From NCBI RefSeq assembly GCF_023516615.1, contig NZ_JAMGBF010000044.1:31338-95337 (forward strand): a DNA stretch of 64,000 nt. Reading direction: 5' to 3'. The notes beneath the pieces are model-generated. The model ran no database searches, was not told the DNA's origin, and saw nothing but the letters and a program-made list of their open reading frames with translations. Position numbers and translations under genes: made by a program. Source of the DNA: Streptomyces panaciradicis. GTDB lineage: Bacteria > Actinomycetota > Actinomycetes > Streptomycetales > Streptomycetaceae. Positions 16,852 to 24,245 of this stretch are shown here, in pieces. Positions within the stretch are counted from its first letter, which is position 1. Every line of letters starts with the position of its first letter.

Positions 16852-17757
16852 TCAGAGGCTGGCGTGCGGGGCGAGGAGTTCGTCGATCCCGATGCGGCGG
16901 TAGAACTCGGCGCGGATCCGGTCGTACATGATCGACACCACCTCGCTTCCGTCCCGGCTGGGATCGACGTGGGTACGGAAGGGGCGTTCACCATGCGGCA
17001 GACCGACGACCCGGACGATCTCGTCGGCCACCTCCCCGGCCTCGCGGCCGGCAGGGAAGATGTCGCTCAGCCTCTCGGCCATGGTGCTCCTGAGGCGGCC
17101 GTACAGCTCGTCGTACTCCGTGGCGCGCACGGTGTCGGCGGGTGCGCCGGCATGGGCGAAGTGGTTGGTGCCGCTCGGGTAGGCGCCGGGGATGACGAGG
17201 GTGGTCTCGACGCCGAACTTGACCGCTTCGGCGGCGTAGCTCTCGGCGAGGGCGTCCATGGCGGCCTTGGCGGCGAAGTAGGGCGCGAGGAACGGCGGAT
17301 GTCCGCCCCGGGTCGAGGAGGAACCGACCCACACGAGCAGGCCCTGTCGTCGGCGGCGCATGATCGGCAGCACGGCGCGGTTGACCCGCTGGGTGGACAG
17401 GACGTTGATGTCGTAGACCTCGGCGAGCTGATCGGGGGTGAAGGCTTCGGCCGGCCCGAGGACCATGTGGCCGGCGTTGTGGACCACGATGTCGATGCGC
17501 CCCTGCTCGGTCATGACGTGGTCGATGGCGGCGTCGACCGAGTCCTGGTCCTGGACGTCCATCTCCACGGCGGCCGTGTGCAGGCCGCGCTCCTTCCCGA
17601 ACCGGGCGAGTGCGGCGACGGCGGGTGCGTTGCGGTCGGTGGTGGCGCGCATGCCGGCGTACACATGGTGGCCGGCCTCGGCCAGGGCGCGTGCGGTGAG
17701 GTTCCCGAAGCCACTGGACGCTCCGGTGACCACGACGACGTTCGGTCGATGCGTCAC
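16852..17757 (-). CDS. SDR-family oxidoreductase
   Basis: 301 residues from GTG 17757. Cofactor motif TGASSGFGNLTAR at residues about 9-21, NAG near 90, and the catalytic YFAAK (P-Y-F-A-A-K) near 155, after the SSS serine. The tail after residue 230 is unusual and rich in acidic and basic residues (RDGSEVVSIMYDRIRAEFYRR). The GTG overlaps the stop of the upstream SDR by GTGA, so the pair is translationally coupled. Likely acts on a carbonyl compound using NADP. Substrate unknown. Confidence 0.88.
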   Translation of the reverse strand: MTHRPNVVVVTGASSGFGNLTARALAEAGHHVYAGMRATTDRNAPAVAALARFGKERGLHTAAVEMDVQDQDSVDAAIDHVMTEQGRIDIVVHNAGHMVLGPAEAFTPDQLAEVYDINVLSTQRVNRAVLPIMRRRRQGLLVWVGSSSTRGGHPPFLAPYFAAKAAMDALAESYAAEAVKFGVETTLVIPGAYPSGTNHFAHAGAPADTVRATEYDELYGRLRSTMAERLSDIFPAGREAGEVADEIVRVVGLPHGERPFRTHVDPSRDGSEVVSIMYDRIRAEFYRRIGIDELLAPHASL

Positions 17758-18509
17758 ACCATGCCTCCGTTGGCGCGCAGGATCTGGCCGTTCACCCAGT
17801 GCCCTGCCGGACTGGTGAGGAAGGCGACCACCTGGGCGATGTCCTGCGCGGTGCCCAGCCGCTCCAGCGGCGGGGCCTTGGCGAGCCGGTCGATCTGCTC
17901 GGGCGTCTTGCCTTCGAGGAACATGTCCGTGGCCGTGGGGCCGGGGGCGACGGTGTTCACGGTGATGTCCCGTCCGCGCAGCTCGCGGGCGAGGATCAGG
18001 GTCATCGACTCGACGGCGCCCTTGCTGGCCGCGTACGCGCCGTAGGCCGGGAACTGCGTGCCCACCACGGACGTGGAGAACCCCACGAACGAACCGCCCG
18101 CCCGCAGCCGCCGGGCGGCCTCGCGGGCGACGACGAAGGTGCCGCGGATGTTGGTGCGGTGCATGGCGTCGAGTTCCGCCAGGTCGAGGTCGGCGATGGG
18201 GGAGAGGGCCATCCGGCCGGCCGAGTTCACCACGACGTCCACGCCGCCGAACTCCTCCTGCGCCCGGTCGAACAGTGCGGCGACCTCCTTCTCGTCCGCC
18301 ACGTCCGCCTGTACCGCGAGCGCCCGGCCGCCGTCGGCGGTGATCGCCGCCACCGTTTCCTCGGCGGAGTCCTTGTCCCTTGCGTAGTTCACCACGACGG
18401 CCAGGCCGTCCTCGGCGAGCCGGTGGGACACCCCCCGGCCGATGCCGCGCGTACCGCCGGTGACGATGGCGACCCGTACGGCCGCCGACGTGCTGTGTTG
18501 CGAAGTCAT
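17754..18509 (-). CDS. SDR-family oxidoreductase (FabG-like)
   Basis: 251 residues from the ATG at 18509, preceded by GGAGG. Motifs: TGGTRGIGRGV at about residues 17-27, NSAG near 95, and catalytic Ser-Tyr-Lys in FSTSVVG then YGAYAASK; the C terminus ends in NGQILRANGGMV, the FabG-type tetramer tail. Divergent from the MmyB-type regulator with an 88-base gap. In streptomycetes regulators of this kind commonly sit next to and control an SDR gene, so this pair is probably the target. First gene of the operon SDR-SDR-tautomerase. Confidence 0.9.
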   Translation of the reverse strand: MTSQHSTSAAVRVAIVTGGTRGIGRGVSHRLAEDGLAVVVNYARDKDSAEETVAAITADGGRALAVQADVADEKEVAALFDRAQEEFGGVDVVVNSAGRMALSPIADLDLAELDAMHRTNIRGTFVVAREAARRLRAGGSFVGFSTSVVGTQFPAYGAYAASKGAVESMTLILARELRGRDITVNTVAPGPTATDMFLEGKTPEQIDRLAKAPPLERLGTAQDIAQVVAFLTSPAGHWVNGQILRANGGMV

Positions 18510-18597
18510 GTCCTCCACGATGCGGGGCTGCGGCGGGCGGAACCAGGTGATGCCGTCCCCTGGTTCCGTCTCTCCGGCCGGACGCACAATGGCAGGC

Positions 18598-19458
18598 ATG
18601 GGTTCTGGGAAATACACCGAGCTGGGGCTCTTCCTGCGTTCCCGGCGTGAGCGCATCCGCCCGGCCGACGTGGGGTTGCCGACCGGCCCTCGGCGCCGGG
18701 TGCCGGGACTGCGCCGGGACGAGGTCGCGCAGCTCGCCGGAGCCTCGGTGGACTACTACAACGAGCTGGAACGCGGAGCCGGGTCCCAGCCCTCCGAGCA
18801 GATGATCGCCGCGCTGGCACGCGCGCTGCGCCTGACCGCCGACGAGCGCGACTACCTCTACCACCTGGCGGACCGCCCGGTGCCGGCGCACGGCTCGGCC
18901 GCCTCGCACGTCCATCCCGGCATGCTGGATCTGCTCACCCGTCTGACGTCGACCCCCGCACAGGTCATCACCGATTTGCACGTCACTCTCGTACAGAACC
19001 CGCTCGCGGTGGCGCTGCTCGGGGACCACTCCGGTTTTCGGGGCCCGCGGGCCAGCTTCGTGCACCGGTGGTTCACCGACCCCGCGGCCCGGCGGCTGTA
19101 TCCCGAAGCCGACCACGCGGCGCAGTCCCGCGCCTTCGTCGCCGACCTGCGGGCGGCGGCCGCCCGACGCGACAGCAAGGACACCGAAGCCGGCTCGATG
19201 ATCAGCTCGTTGCTCGCGACGTCCCAGGAATTCGCCGCCCTGTGGGCCGACCACGACGTGGCGTTCCGGCGCAACGACCGCAAGCGCCTCAACCATCCCG
19301 CACTCGGCGTGATCGAGGTCAACTGCCTCAATCTGTTCAGCGAGGACGGCCGGCAGCGGCTGCTCTGGTTCACGCCCGCGGTCGGCACCGACAGCGCCGA
19401 CGCCCTCGACCTGCTCGCCGTCCTCGGCACCCAGCAGATCACCGAATCCACACGCTGA
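18598..19458 (+). CDS. Cro/C1-type regulator with MmyB-like ligand-binding domain
   Basis: 286 residues. I take the ATG at 18598; an ATG at 18589 is possible, and neither has a strong ribosome site, so the mRNA may be leaderless. The XRE helix-turn-helix spans about residues 10-75 (RVPGLRRDEVAQLAGASVDYYNELERG), followed by the MmyB-like ligand domain (about 100-270), with LLTRLTSTPAQVITDLHVTLVQNPLA, then FVADLRAAAARR and NHPALGVIEV. Members of this family bind lipid-like ligands and repress divergent SDR operons. Divergent from the two SDR genes. Confidence 0.9.
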   Translation: MGSGKYTELGLFLRSRRERIRPADVGLPTGPRRRVPGLRRDEVAQLAGASVDYYNELERGAGSQPSEQMIAALARALRLTADERDYLYHLADRPVPAHGSAASHVHPGMLDLLTRLTSTPAQVITDLHVTLVQNPLAVALLGDHSGFRGPRASFVHRWFTDPAARRLYPEADHAAQSRAFVADLRAAAARRDSKDTEAGSMISSLLATSQEFAALWADHDVAFRRNDRKRLNHPALGVIEVNCLNLFSEDGRQRLLWFTPAVGTDSADALDLLAVLGTQQITESTR

Positions 19459-19504
19459 AGTTCTGCCTCGCCCCCCATCTCCCGGCCGCCAACGGCGCCC
19501 TTGG

Positions 19505-19533
19505 TTACGGTAGCGTAGGTTACGGCACCGTAA
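19505..19533. promoter_or_regulatory. Tandem palindromic operator upstream of flavoprotein gene
   Basis: Two related 14-base elements in direct tandem, 15 bases apart: TTACGGTAGCGTAG at 19505-19518 and TTACGGCACCGTAA at 19520-19533. The second has perfect 6-base arms TTACGG/CCGTAA. They lie 40 bases before the start of the flavoprotein gene. The form suits a TetR-type repressor; which regulator binds is not known. Confidence 0.6.
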
Positions 19534-19572
19534 GTACGTGTTCCGAACCGGCGATCATCCTTGCGAGGAACC

Positions 19573-21024
19573 ATGAGCACACCCGGGACGAAAACGGACC
19601 TGCCCTGGCTGATCCAAGGGGGAATGGGGGTGGGGGTGTCCGGCTGGCGCCTGGCCCGTTCCGTCGCGCGGACCGGGCAGTTGGGCGTCGTCTCGGGCAC
19701 CGCCCTGGACACCCTGCTGATCCGGACGCTGCAGAGCGGTGACCCCGGCGGCCACCTCAGGCGGGCCCTCGCCGCCTTCCCCGTCCCGGAACTCGCCGAC
19801 TCCATACGGCAGCGCTACTTCGTCGAGGGCGGGATCGGCGCCGACGAGCGATACGCCGCCACACCTCGGCTGACGGCCGACGAAGCCTGTGCGGCAAGGG
19901 AGTTGACGGTCGTCGCCAACTTCTGCGAGGTGTGGCTCGCCAAGGAGGGCCACGACGGACGGGTCGGCATCAACTACTTGGCGAAGGTCCAACTCGCCAC
20001 GGCTCCTGCCATGTTCGGCGCGATCCTGGCCGGCGTGGACTACGTCCTGGTCGGCGCCGGCATTCCGGCGGAGATCCCGGGCATGGCGACCCGCCTCGCC
20101 CAACTCCAGCCCGTCACGGCCCGGTTGGACGTCGAGGGTGACGACACCGCCGTAGAGCTGGCCTTCGATCCGGCCTCCGTCCTGTGCGGTGCGCAGGCGG
20201 GCCCCCTGCGCCGCCCCGACGTCCTGGCCATCGTCTCGCTGCCGGCCCTGGCGTCGTATCTGAGCCGGTCGCCGCAGACCACGCCCGACGGCTTCGTCGT
20301 CGAAGGCCACGGCGCAGGCGGGCACAGCGCGCCACCGCGCGGGCCGATGCGCCTGGACGAGCAGGGCGACCCCGTCTACGGACCGCGTGACATCCCCGAC
20401 TTCGCCAAGATGGCGGCCCTCGGCCTGCCCTTCTGGATCGCCGGCGGCCAGTGCGGACCCGAACAACTGCGCCGGGCACGGGCGGCGGGAGCGGCCGGCG
20501 TCCAACTCGGCAGCGTCTTCGCGCTCTGTGAGGAGTCGGGCCTCGACGCGCCGCTGCGGCGCAGGCTGGTCGAGCGTGAGCTGCGCACGGAACTGACCGT
20601 CCGCAACGATCCCGCGGCCTCTCCGACCAGCTTCCCGTTCAAGGTCGCCGACCTGCCCGGCACACTGGCCGACCCGACCGTGAGCGCGGCACGCCGCCGG
20701 CTCTGCGACCTCGGCTATCTGCGCACCCCCTACCGCACCGAGCACGGCGCCGTCGCCTACCGCTGTCCTGCGGAACCGGCCGCGATGTACGTCCGCAAGG
20801 GCGGCGCTCCCGACCAGACGAAGGGCCGGCAGTGCCTGTGCAACGGACTGCTGGCCGCCGTCGGGCTCGGTCAGCGCCGCCCGCACGGCGTGGTCGAACC
20901 GCCCATCGTCACCATCGGCCAGGACCTCGGCTTCCTGCGGCAGTTGGCCCCCGAAGGCCGGACCTACAGTGCCGAGTCGGTGGTGCGATGGCTGTCGACG
21001 GGCCTGACGGAAGCGCCCGTCTGA
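19573..21024 (+). CDS. Nitronate monooxygenase-like (2-nitropropane dioxygenase family) flavoprotein
   Basis: 483 residues from ATG 19573 behind GAGGAA. FMN-dependent TIM barrel with the N-terminal IQGGMGVGVSG, the FMN phosphate loop around WIAGGQ, and AAGVQLGSVF. The active-site His region VEGHGAGGHSAPPRGP matches the NMO family. The C-terminal third (RTPYRTEHGAVAYRCPAEPAA onward), with a Cys-rich stretch GRQCLCNG, is longer than in small NMOs and also resembles trans-acting enoyl reductases of the PfaD type. An oxidoreductase of nitronates or of a polyketide/fatty-acid type substrate is possible; I cannot choose. It stands alone behind the tandem palindrome. Confidence 0.85.
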   Translation: MSTPGTKTDLPWLIQGGMGVGVSGWRLARSVARTGQLGVVSGTALDTLLIRTLQSGDPGGHLRRALAAFPVPELADSIRQRYFVEGGIGADERYAATPRLTADEACAARELTVVANFCEVWLAKEGHDGRVGINYLAKVQLATAPAMFGAILAGVDYVLVGAGIPAEIPGMATRLAQLQPVTARLDVEGDDTAVELAFDPASVLCGAQAGPLRRPDVLAIVSLPALASYLSRSPQTTPDGFVVEGHGAGGHSAPPRGPMRLDEQGDPVYGPRDIPDFAKMAALGLPFWIAGGQCGPEQLRRARAAGAAGVQLGSVFALCEESGLDAPLRRRLVERELRTELTVRNDPAASPTSFPFKVADLPGTLADPTVSAARRRLCDLGYLRTPYRTEHGAVAYRCPAEPAAMYVRKGGAPDQTKGRQCLCNGLLAAVGLGQRRPHGVVEPPIVTIGQDLGFLRQLAPEGRTYSAESVVRWLSTGLTEAPV

Positions 21025-21048
21025 CCGCGGTCCCGGGACGACCGGCCT

Positions 21049-21708
21049 TCAACGGAGATGGACCAGGATCCGGCCGGCGTTGGTCGGATCCGTCTCCACG
21101 CGGGCGTACAGCTTCCTCAGGTGCTTCTGCGCCAGCACGGCCAGCACGCGCTTCTTGAGCTGGCCGGTCCCCTTGCCCGGGATGATCTGGACGACGTCCT
21201 CCCCGGTGGCGGCGGCCTTGAAGAGAGCCTGCCGAAGGGCCGTGTCGATGGCGCGATCGCTGCGGAAGACGGGGTGCAGATCCAGGGTGATCAGGGCCAT
21301 CGCCTCCGGTGGGCCGGGTCCCGGCCGCTGCCGGACCCCGCGGGACTCGTCGTACGGTCGCAGCGTATGTGATCCCGGGGATTCCGGGGCCCTTGGCGTC
21401 AGACCGCCGGGCCTGGGTTCCTTGAGCTCGATGAACAGAGAATGGGTGGCTGTTGGGCCGACGTTGCGGCCCTGGTGTTCCTGGGCGTCCAGCCAGCGCG
21501 CCTGCCCTGCCTCCAGCGTGACCGGGACCTCTCGGCCTCCGGCCGTGATCACCCGCTGGAACGACGACAACGTCACCATGACGCTGTCCGGATGGGCGTG
21601 CAGATGCGTCTCGTCACCCGGTGCGTCGCGGTACTCCAGCACCCGCACCCGTTCGTTCTCCCACACGACCCGATACAGCTGCGGATCAGTGACCACAGGA
21701 TCGTTCAT
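21049..21708 (-). CDS. Cupin-Smr fusion protein (or two overlapping genes)
   Basis: 219 residues in one open frame. Residues 1-105 are a small cupin (YRVVWENERVRVLEYRDAPGDETHLHAHPDSVMV with the His ligands HLHAHP, then SLFIELKEP). Residues 137-219 are an Smr domain (TLDLHPVFRSDRAID, IIPGKGTGQLKK, and the C-terminal ILVHLR), a nuclease fold usually found as an 80-90-residue protein or fused to MutS2. The linker is low in complexity, and an internal ATG at 21300 with CGGAGG upstream could start the Smr protein separately. So either a real fusion or two coupled genes. Divergent from the TetR regulator. The 3' end is 25 bases from the stop of the convergent flavoprotein gene. Confidence 0.85.
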   Translation of the reverse strand: MNDPVVTDPQLYRVVWENERVRVLEYRDAPGDETHLHAHPDSVMVTLSSFQRVITAGGREVPVTLEAGQARWLDAQEHQGRNVGPTATHSLFIELKEPRPGGLTPRAPESPGSHTLRPYDESRGVRQRPGPGPPEAMALITLDLHPVFRSDRAIDTALRQALFKAAATGEDVVQIIPGKGTGQLKKRVLAVLAQKHLRKLYARVETDPTNAGRILVHLR

Positions 21709-21713
21709 GGGAC

Positions 21714-21744
21714 TACGGTACCATGAAGGCATGGCAGTACCATA
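21714..21744. promoter_or_regulatory. Palindromic operator overlapping TetR start
   Basis: TACGGTACCATGAAGGCATGGCAGTACCATA: near-palindromic arms GGTACCATG and CATGGCAGTACC around a short centre. It sits between the divergent start codons of the cupin-Smr gene (21708) and the TetR gene (21731), overlapping the latter. Autoregulation by the adjacent TetR protein is the simplest reading. Confidence 0.55.
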
Positions 21745-22354
21745 TGAGTCGACGGGGCGAATCCGGCAGAAGCGGCGCACCCGCGACGCTCTCCTCGAGG
21801 CCGCACGCGCCCTGTTGGACAGCGGGCAGACCCCGACCGTCGAGCAGTCGGCCGACGCCGCCGGCATCTCCCGCACCACGGCCTACCGCTACTTCCCCAA
21901 TCAGCGAGAGCTCCTCCTGGCCGCGATCCCGGCCATCGACCGGCCCAGCCTCCTCGGCCAGAACGCACCCGACGACGTCGGTGACCGTCTGGAGTTGGTG
22001 ATGGCCGAGCAGACGGAGATCCTGCGCAGATGGGAGCCGCAGCTGCGAGCGGCGCTGCGGCTGTCCCTGGATCAGGAACCGCGGACGCCGCGCGACGGCC
22101 GCCCGGTCCTGCGGCAGGGCAGAGCGATCACTTGGATCGAGGATGCCCTGGCGCCGCTGGCCGAGTCGCATCCGCACATCGACCGCAGACGCCTCGCCGT
22201 CGCCATTCGTGCCGGTTCCGGAATCGAAGCCTGGGTCTGGATGGTCGACGTCGCCGCCGTGTCACGAAGGGAGGCGGCGGCCCTGATGCGGGAGTCCGCA
22301 CAGGCGTTGCTGGCCGCCGCCCTGGCACGAACCGGCGCTTCTGCGGAGGCGTAG
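21731..22354 (+). CDS. TetR/AcrR-family transcriptional regulator
   Basis: 207 residues from ATG 21731; there is no clear ribosome site, so a leaderless message is likely. The N-terminal HTH (about 20-65: RTRDALLEAARALLDSGQTPTVEQSADAAGISRTTAYRYFPNQRELLLAA) is typical. The remaining 140 residues are an all-helical ligand domain without recognisable ligand signature (RLELVMAEQTEILRRWEPQLRAALRLSLDQ). It is divergent from the cupin-Smr gene, which it probably controls through the palindrome at 21714-21744. Effector unknown. Confidence 0.9.
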   Translation: MAVPYESTGRIRQKRRTRDALLEAARALLDSGQTPTVEQSADAAGISRTTAYRYFPNQRELLLAAIPAIDRPSLLGQNAPDDVGDRLELVMAEQTEILRRWEPQLRAALRLSLDQEPRTPRDGRPVLRQGRAITWIEDALAPLAESHPHIDRRRLAVAIRAGSGIEAWVWMVDVAAVSRREAAALMRESAQALLAAALARTGASAEA

Positions 22355-22394
22355 CCCTTGTGGAAACCGGTGGGGTCACGGCCGCCGGGCATGG

Positions 22395-22571
22395 TCAATG
22401 CTTGTTCACAGGATGCCGGTTCAGGCGGCGCGTCTCGCCGGATTCGAGTTGGCGGCCCACGAGCCCCGCGTAGTGGCCGGGCCGCCGCAGCAGCTCATGA
22501 TGGTTGCCCCGTTTCACAATGGTCCCGTGGCCGAGCACCACGATGGTGTCGGCGTCACGGATTGTGCCCGG
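22395..22571 (-). pseudogene. Remnant of an ABC transporter ATPase C terminus
   Basis: The frame reads TIRDADTIVVLGHGTIVKRG and NHHELLRRPGHYAGLVGRQ, the end of an exporter-type ABC ATPase (switch His region, ADRIVVLDxGxIVExGTHDELL). No Walker A, signature or Walker B motif occurs upstream on this strand before the next gene, so only the last 60 residues remain. A decayed gene is the best reading. The region 22572-22902 has no other recognisable content. Confidence 0.6.
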
Positions 22572-22902
22572 CGCCGGGACCTCGACCACAAGGCATCCAC
22601 ACAGATCATTCGCGACAACCAAGCGGTGTACGTGGAAGATCTCTCGGCTCTGCTCGGCTTGGGGAATCCGGGACGGCCCCAAGCCCCTGCACGTCCGTGC
22701 GTGGACCTGCGGCCCGGGCGGGCGGAGACTCTATACGCCTGTGGAGCGCCGGCAAGACGGGCACCCGTGCCCGCACAGCGCGGTGAAGCAGGAAGCCTCC
22801 GGAAGGGGCAAACGACCCAGGCCGGGGTGGTCGCTCGGCTTGGGGCCGGGCCTTCTGGCCGGCCAGTCCACTGCCGGGGCGCAGGTACGTCCCCGATCGG
22901 TG

Positions 22903-23328
22903 CTACAGGATTGCGGTCAGCCCCAGTTGGTTCATGATGGCGCCCGTGTCCAGGTAGGCGCGGCCTTCGTGGATCTTGCCGTCGTGGATCTCGTAGATGT
23001 CGCACGCGTGCACCGTGACGTGACGTCCCGTGGCGGGCAGGGTGCCGGCCGGCAGGGTCAGGTCTCCGGTCTGGGTCCCGCTGGTCGTGTACTCGATGAC
23101 GACGGTGTCGCCCTGGCTGGTGAGGTGGTCGAGGGTGTACTTGCCGTCGGGCATCGCGTCGAACATGGCCTTCGCGAGCCGGGTGAAGCCTTCCGGCCCC
23201 TGCAGTGTCCTTCCGCTGCCCTCCTCGGTGAGGGTGCAGTCCGGAGCGACCGATTCGGTGATGGCGTCGTAATCCCGGTCGTTCCATGCCCGGAACAGGT
23301 CCCGGACGAAAGTTTCGTTGTCAGCCAT
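22903..23328 (-). CDS. SnoaL-like / NTF2-fold ester cyclase-like protein
   Basis: 141 residues from ATG 23328 behind GGAGG. NTF2 fold: FVRDLFRAWNDRDYDAITESVAPDCTLTEEG, GPEGFTRLAKAMFDAMPDGKYT, then the conserved VTVHACDIYEIHDGKIHEGRAYLD. The family includes polyketide cyclases and small hydrolases or isomerases, but without a polyketide cluster nearby the role is unknown. Its neighbours are the streptavidin homologue (divergent, 215-base gap) and the ABC remnant. Confidence 0.85.
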   Translation of the reverse strand: MADNETFVRDLFRAWNDRDYDAITESVAPDCTLTEEGSGRTLQGPEGFTRLAKAMFDAMPDGKYTLDHLTSQGDTVVIEYTTSGTQTGDLTLPAGTLPATGRHVTVHACDIYEIHDGKIHEGRAYLDTGAIMNQLGLTAIL

Positions 23329-23543
23329 GACAACCTCCGTTTGCGAGAAGTCCCCTGCCTTCCATGGTGATCCCGCATGTCGAGCCATGCATCCGTACGG
23401 AGCAGACCTTCGGGTCCTGGAAGGGTCTGCTCGGCCCTGGTGCGGCGGCAACGGGACGCCTGTAGTGGAAGAGAAGGGCAAACGGCACCGACCGCTTGGT
23501 CACGCAGATGAGATCGGGACCGTATGCCAAGGAGGGACGAGCG

Positions 23544-23993
23544 ATGAGCATCAGCGGTGACTGGTACAACGAGATCGGCTCCCACATGCGGATCACGACG
23601 GATCCGGCCGGCAACGTCAAGGGCACCTACGTCTCCGCCGCCGGGCACGCCATCGGGACGTACCCGCTGGTCGGCCGGTGCGAGGCGGCTGCCGATCCGG
23701 AGCACGGAACCCCGCTCGGCTGGACGGTGGCCTGGCGCAACGGACGGACGGACGCCGGGTCGGTGACCAGCTGGAGCGGCCAGTACTACGACGACGGCGA
23801 CGAGCGGATCTGCGCCACCTGGCTGCTCACGGCATCCGCCGCCGCGGCCAACACCTGGGAGGCCACAGCCGTCGGGCAGGACGTCTTCACCCGTGAATCG
23901 CCCTCCCCGGAGCAGGCCGAACAGCGGCTGCGGCACGTGGGGGCCGCCTCCCACCCGCGCCCCGTCAACCTCGATGAGGTCACGCCCGTGTGA
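23544..23993 (+). CDS. Avidin/streptavidin family protein, no signal peptide
   Basis: 149 residues from ATG 23544, preceded by AAGGAGG. It aligns over almost its whole length with streptavidin. By that alignment the biotin-binding residues are retained: N9, S13, Y29, S31, W64, S73, T75, W77, W93, W105 and D113 (streptavidin N23, S27, Y43, S45, W79, S88, T90, W92, W108, W120, D128). The deviations are I11 for L25, A33 for V47 and A97 for S112. Unlike streptavidin, the protein starts directly with MSISGDWYNE and has no signal peptide or other export tag, so it should stay in the cytosol unless exported otherwise. Two Cys, C46 and C90, are at streptavidin Y60 and N105. Biotin binding is strongly expected; the intracellular role is unknown. 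Confidence 0.93.
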   Translation: MSISGDWYNEIGSHMRITTDPAGNVKGTYVSAAGHAIGTYPLVGRCEAAADPEHGTPLGWTVAWRNGRTDAGSVTSWSGQYYDDGDERICATWLLTASAAAANTWEATAVGQDVFTRESPSPEQAEQRLRHVGAASHPRPVNLDEVTPV

Positions 23994-24245
23994 GGAGCGC
24001 TATGACGCCCGCGCGCCCGGCAGCCACGGTGCGCGGCGTCCACGGCCCCGCACGTCCGGCTGGGCCGGGCAGCCCGGTGCGCGGGGACGGTGGGCCCCTG
24101 TGGGGGCATGGGTGCGAGCGCGACAGTGGAGGTGCGAGCCGGCATCCGACCGCGCCGTCCACCCCTTCTGCTCCGCTCGCCGCGCGTCCGCCTTCGCCCC
24201 CGACCCCGCACCCGGTGGGCCCGCCCGAGAACGCATGGAGACGCC

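Noticed and set aside
23422..23438. AGGGTCTGCTCGGCCCT upstream of the avidin gene
   Set aside because: 17-base spacing and an arm mismatch; does not fit the 16-base DevR-like element.
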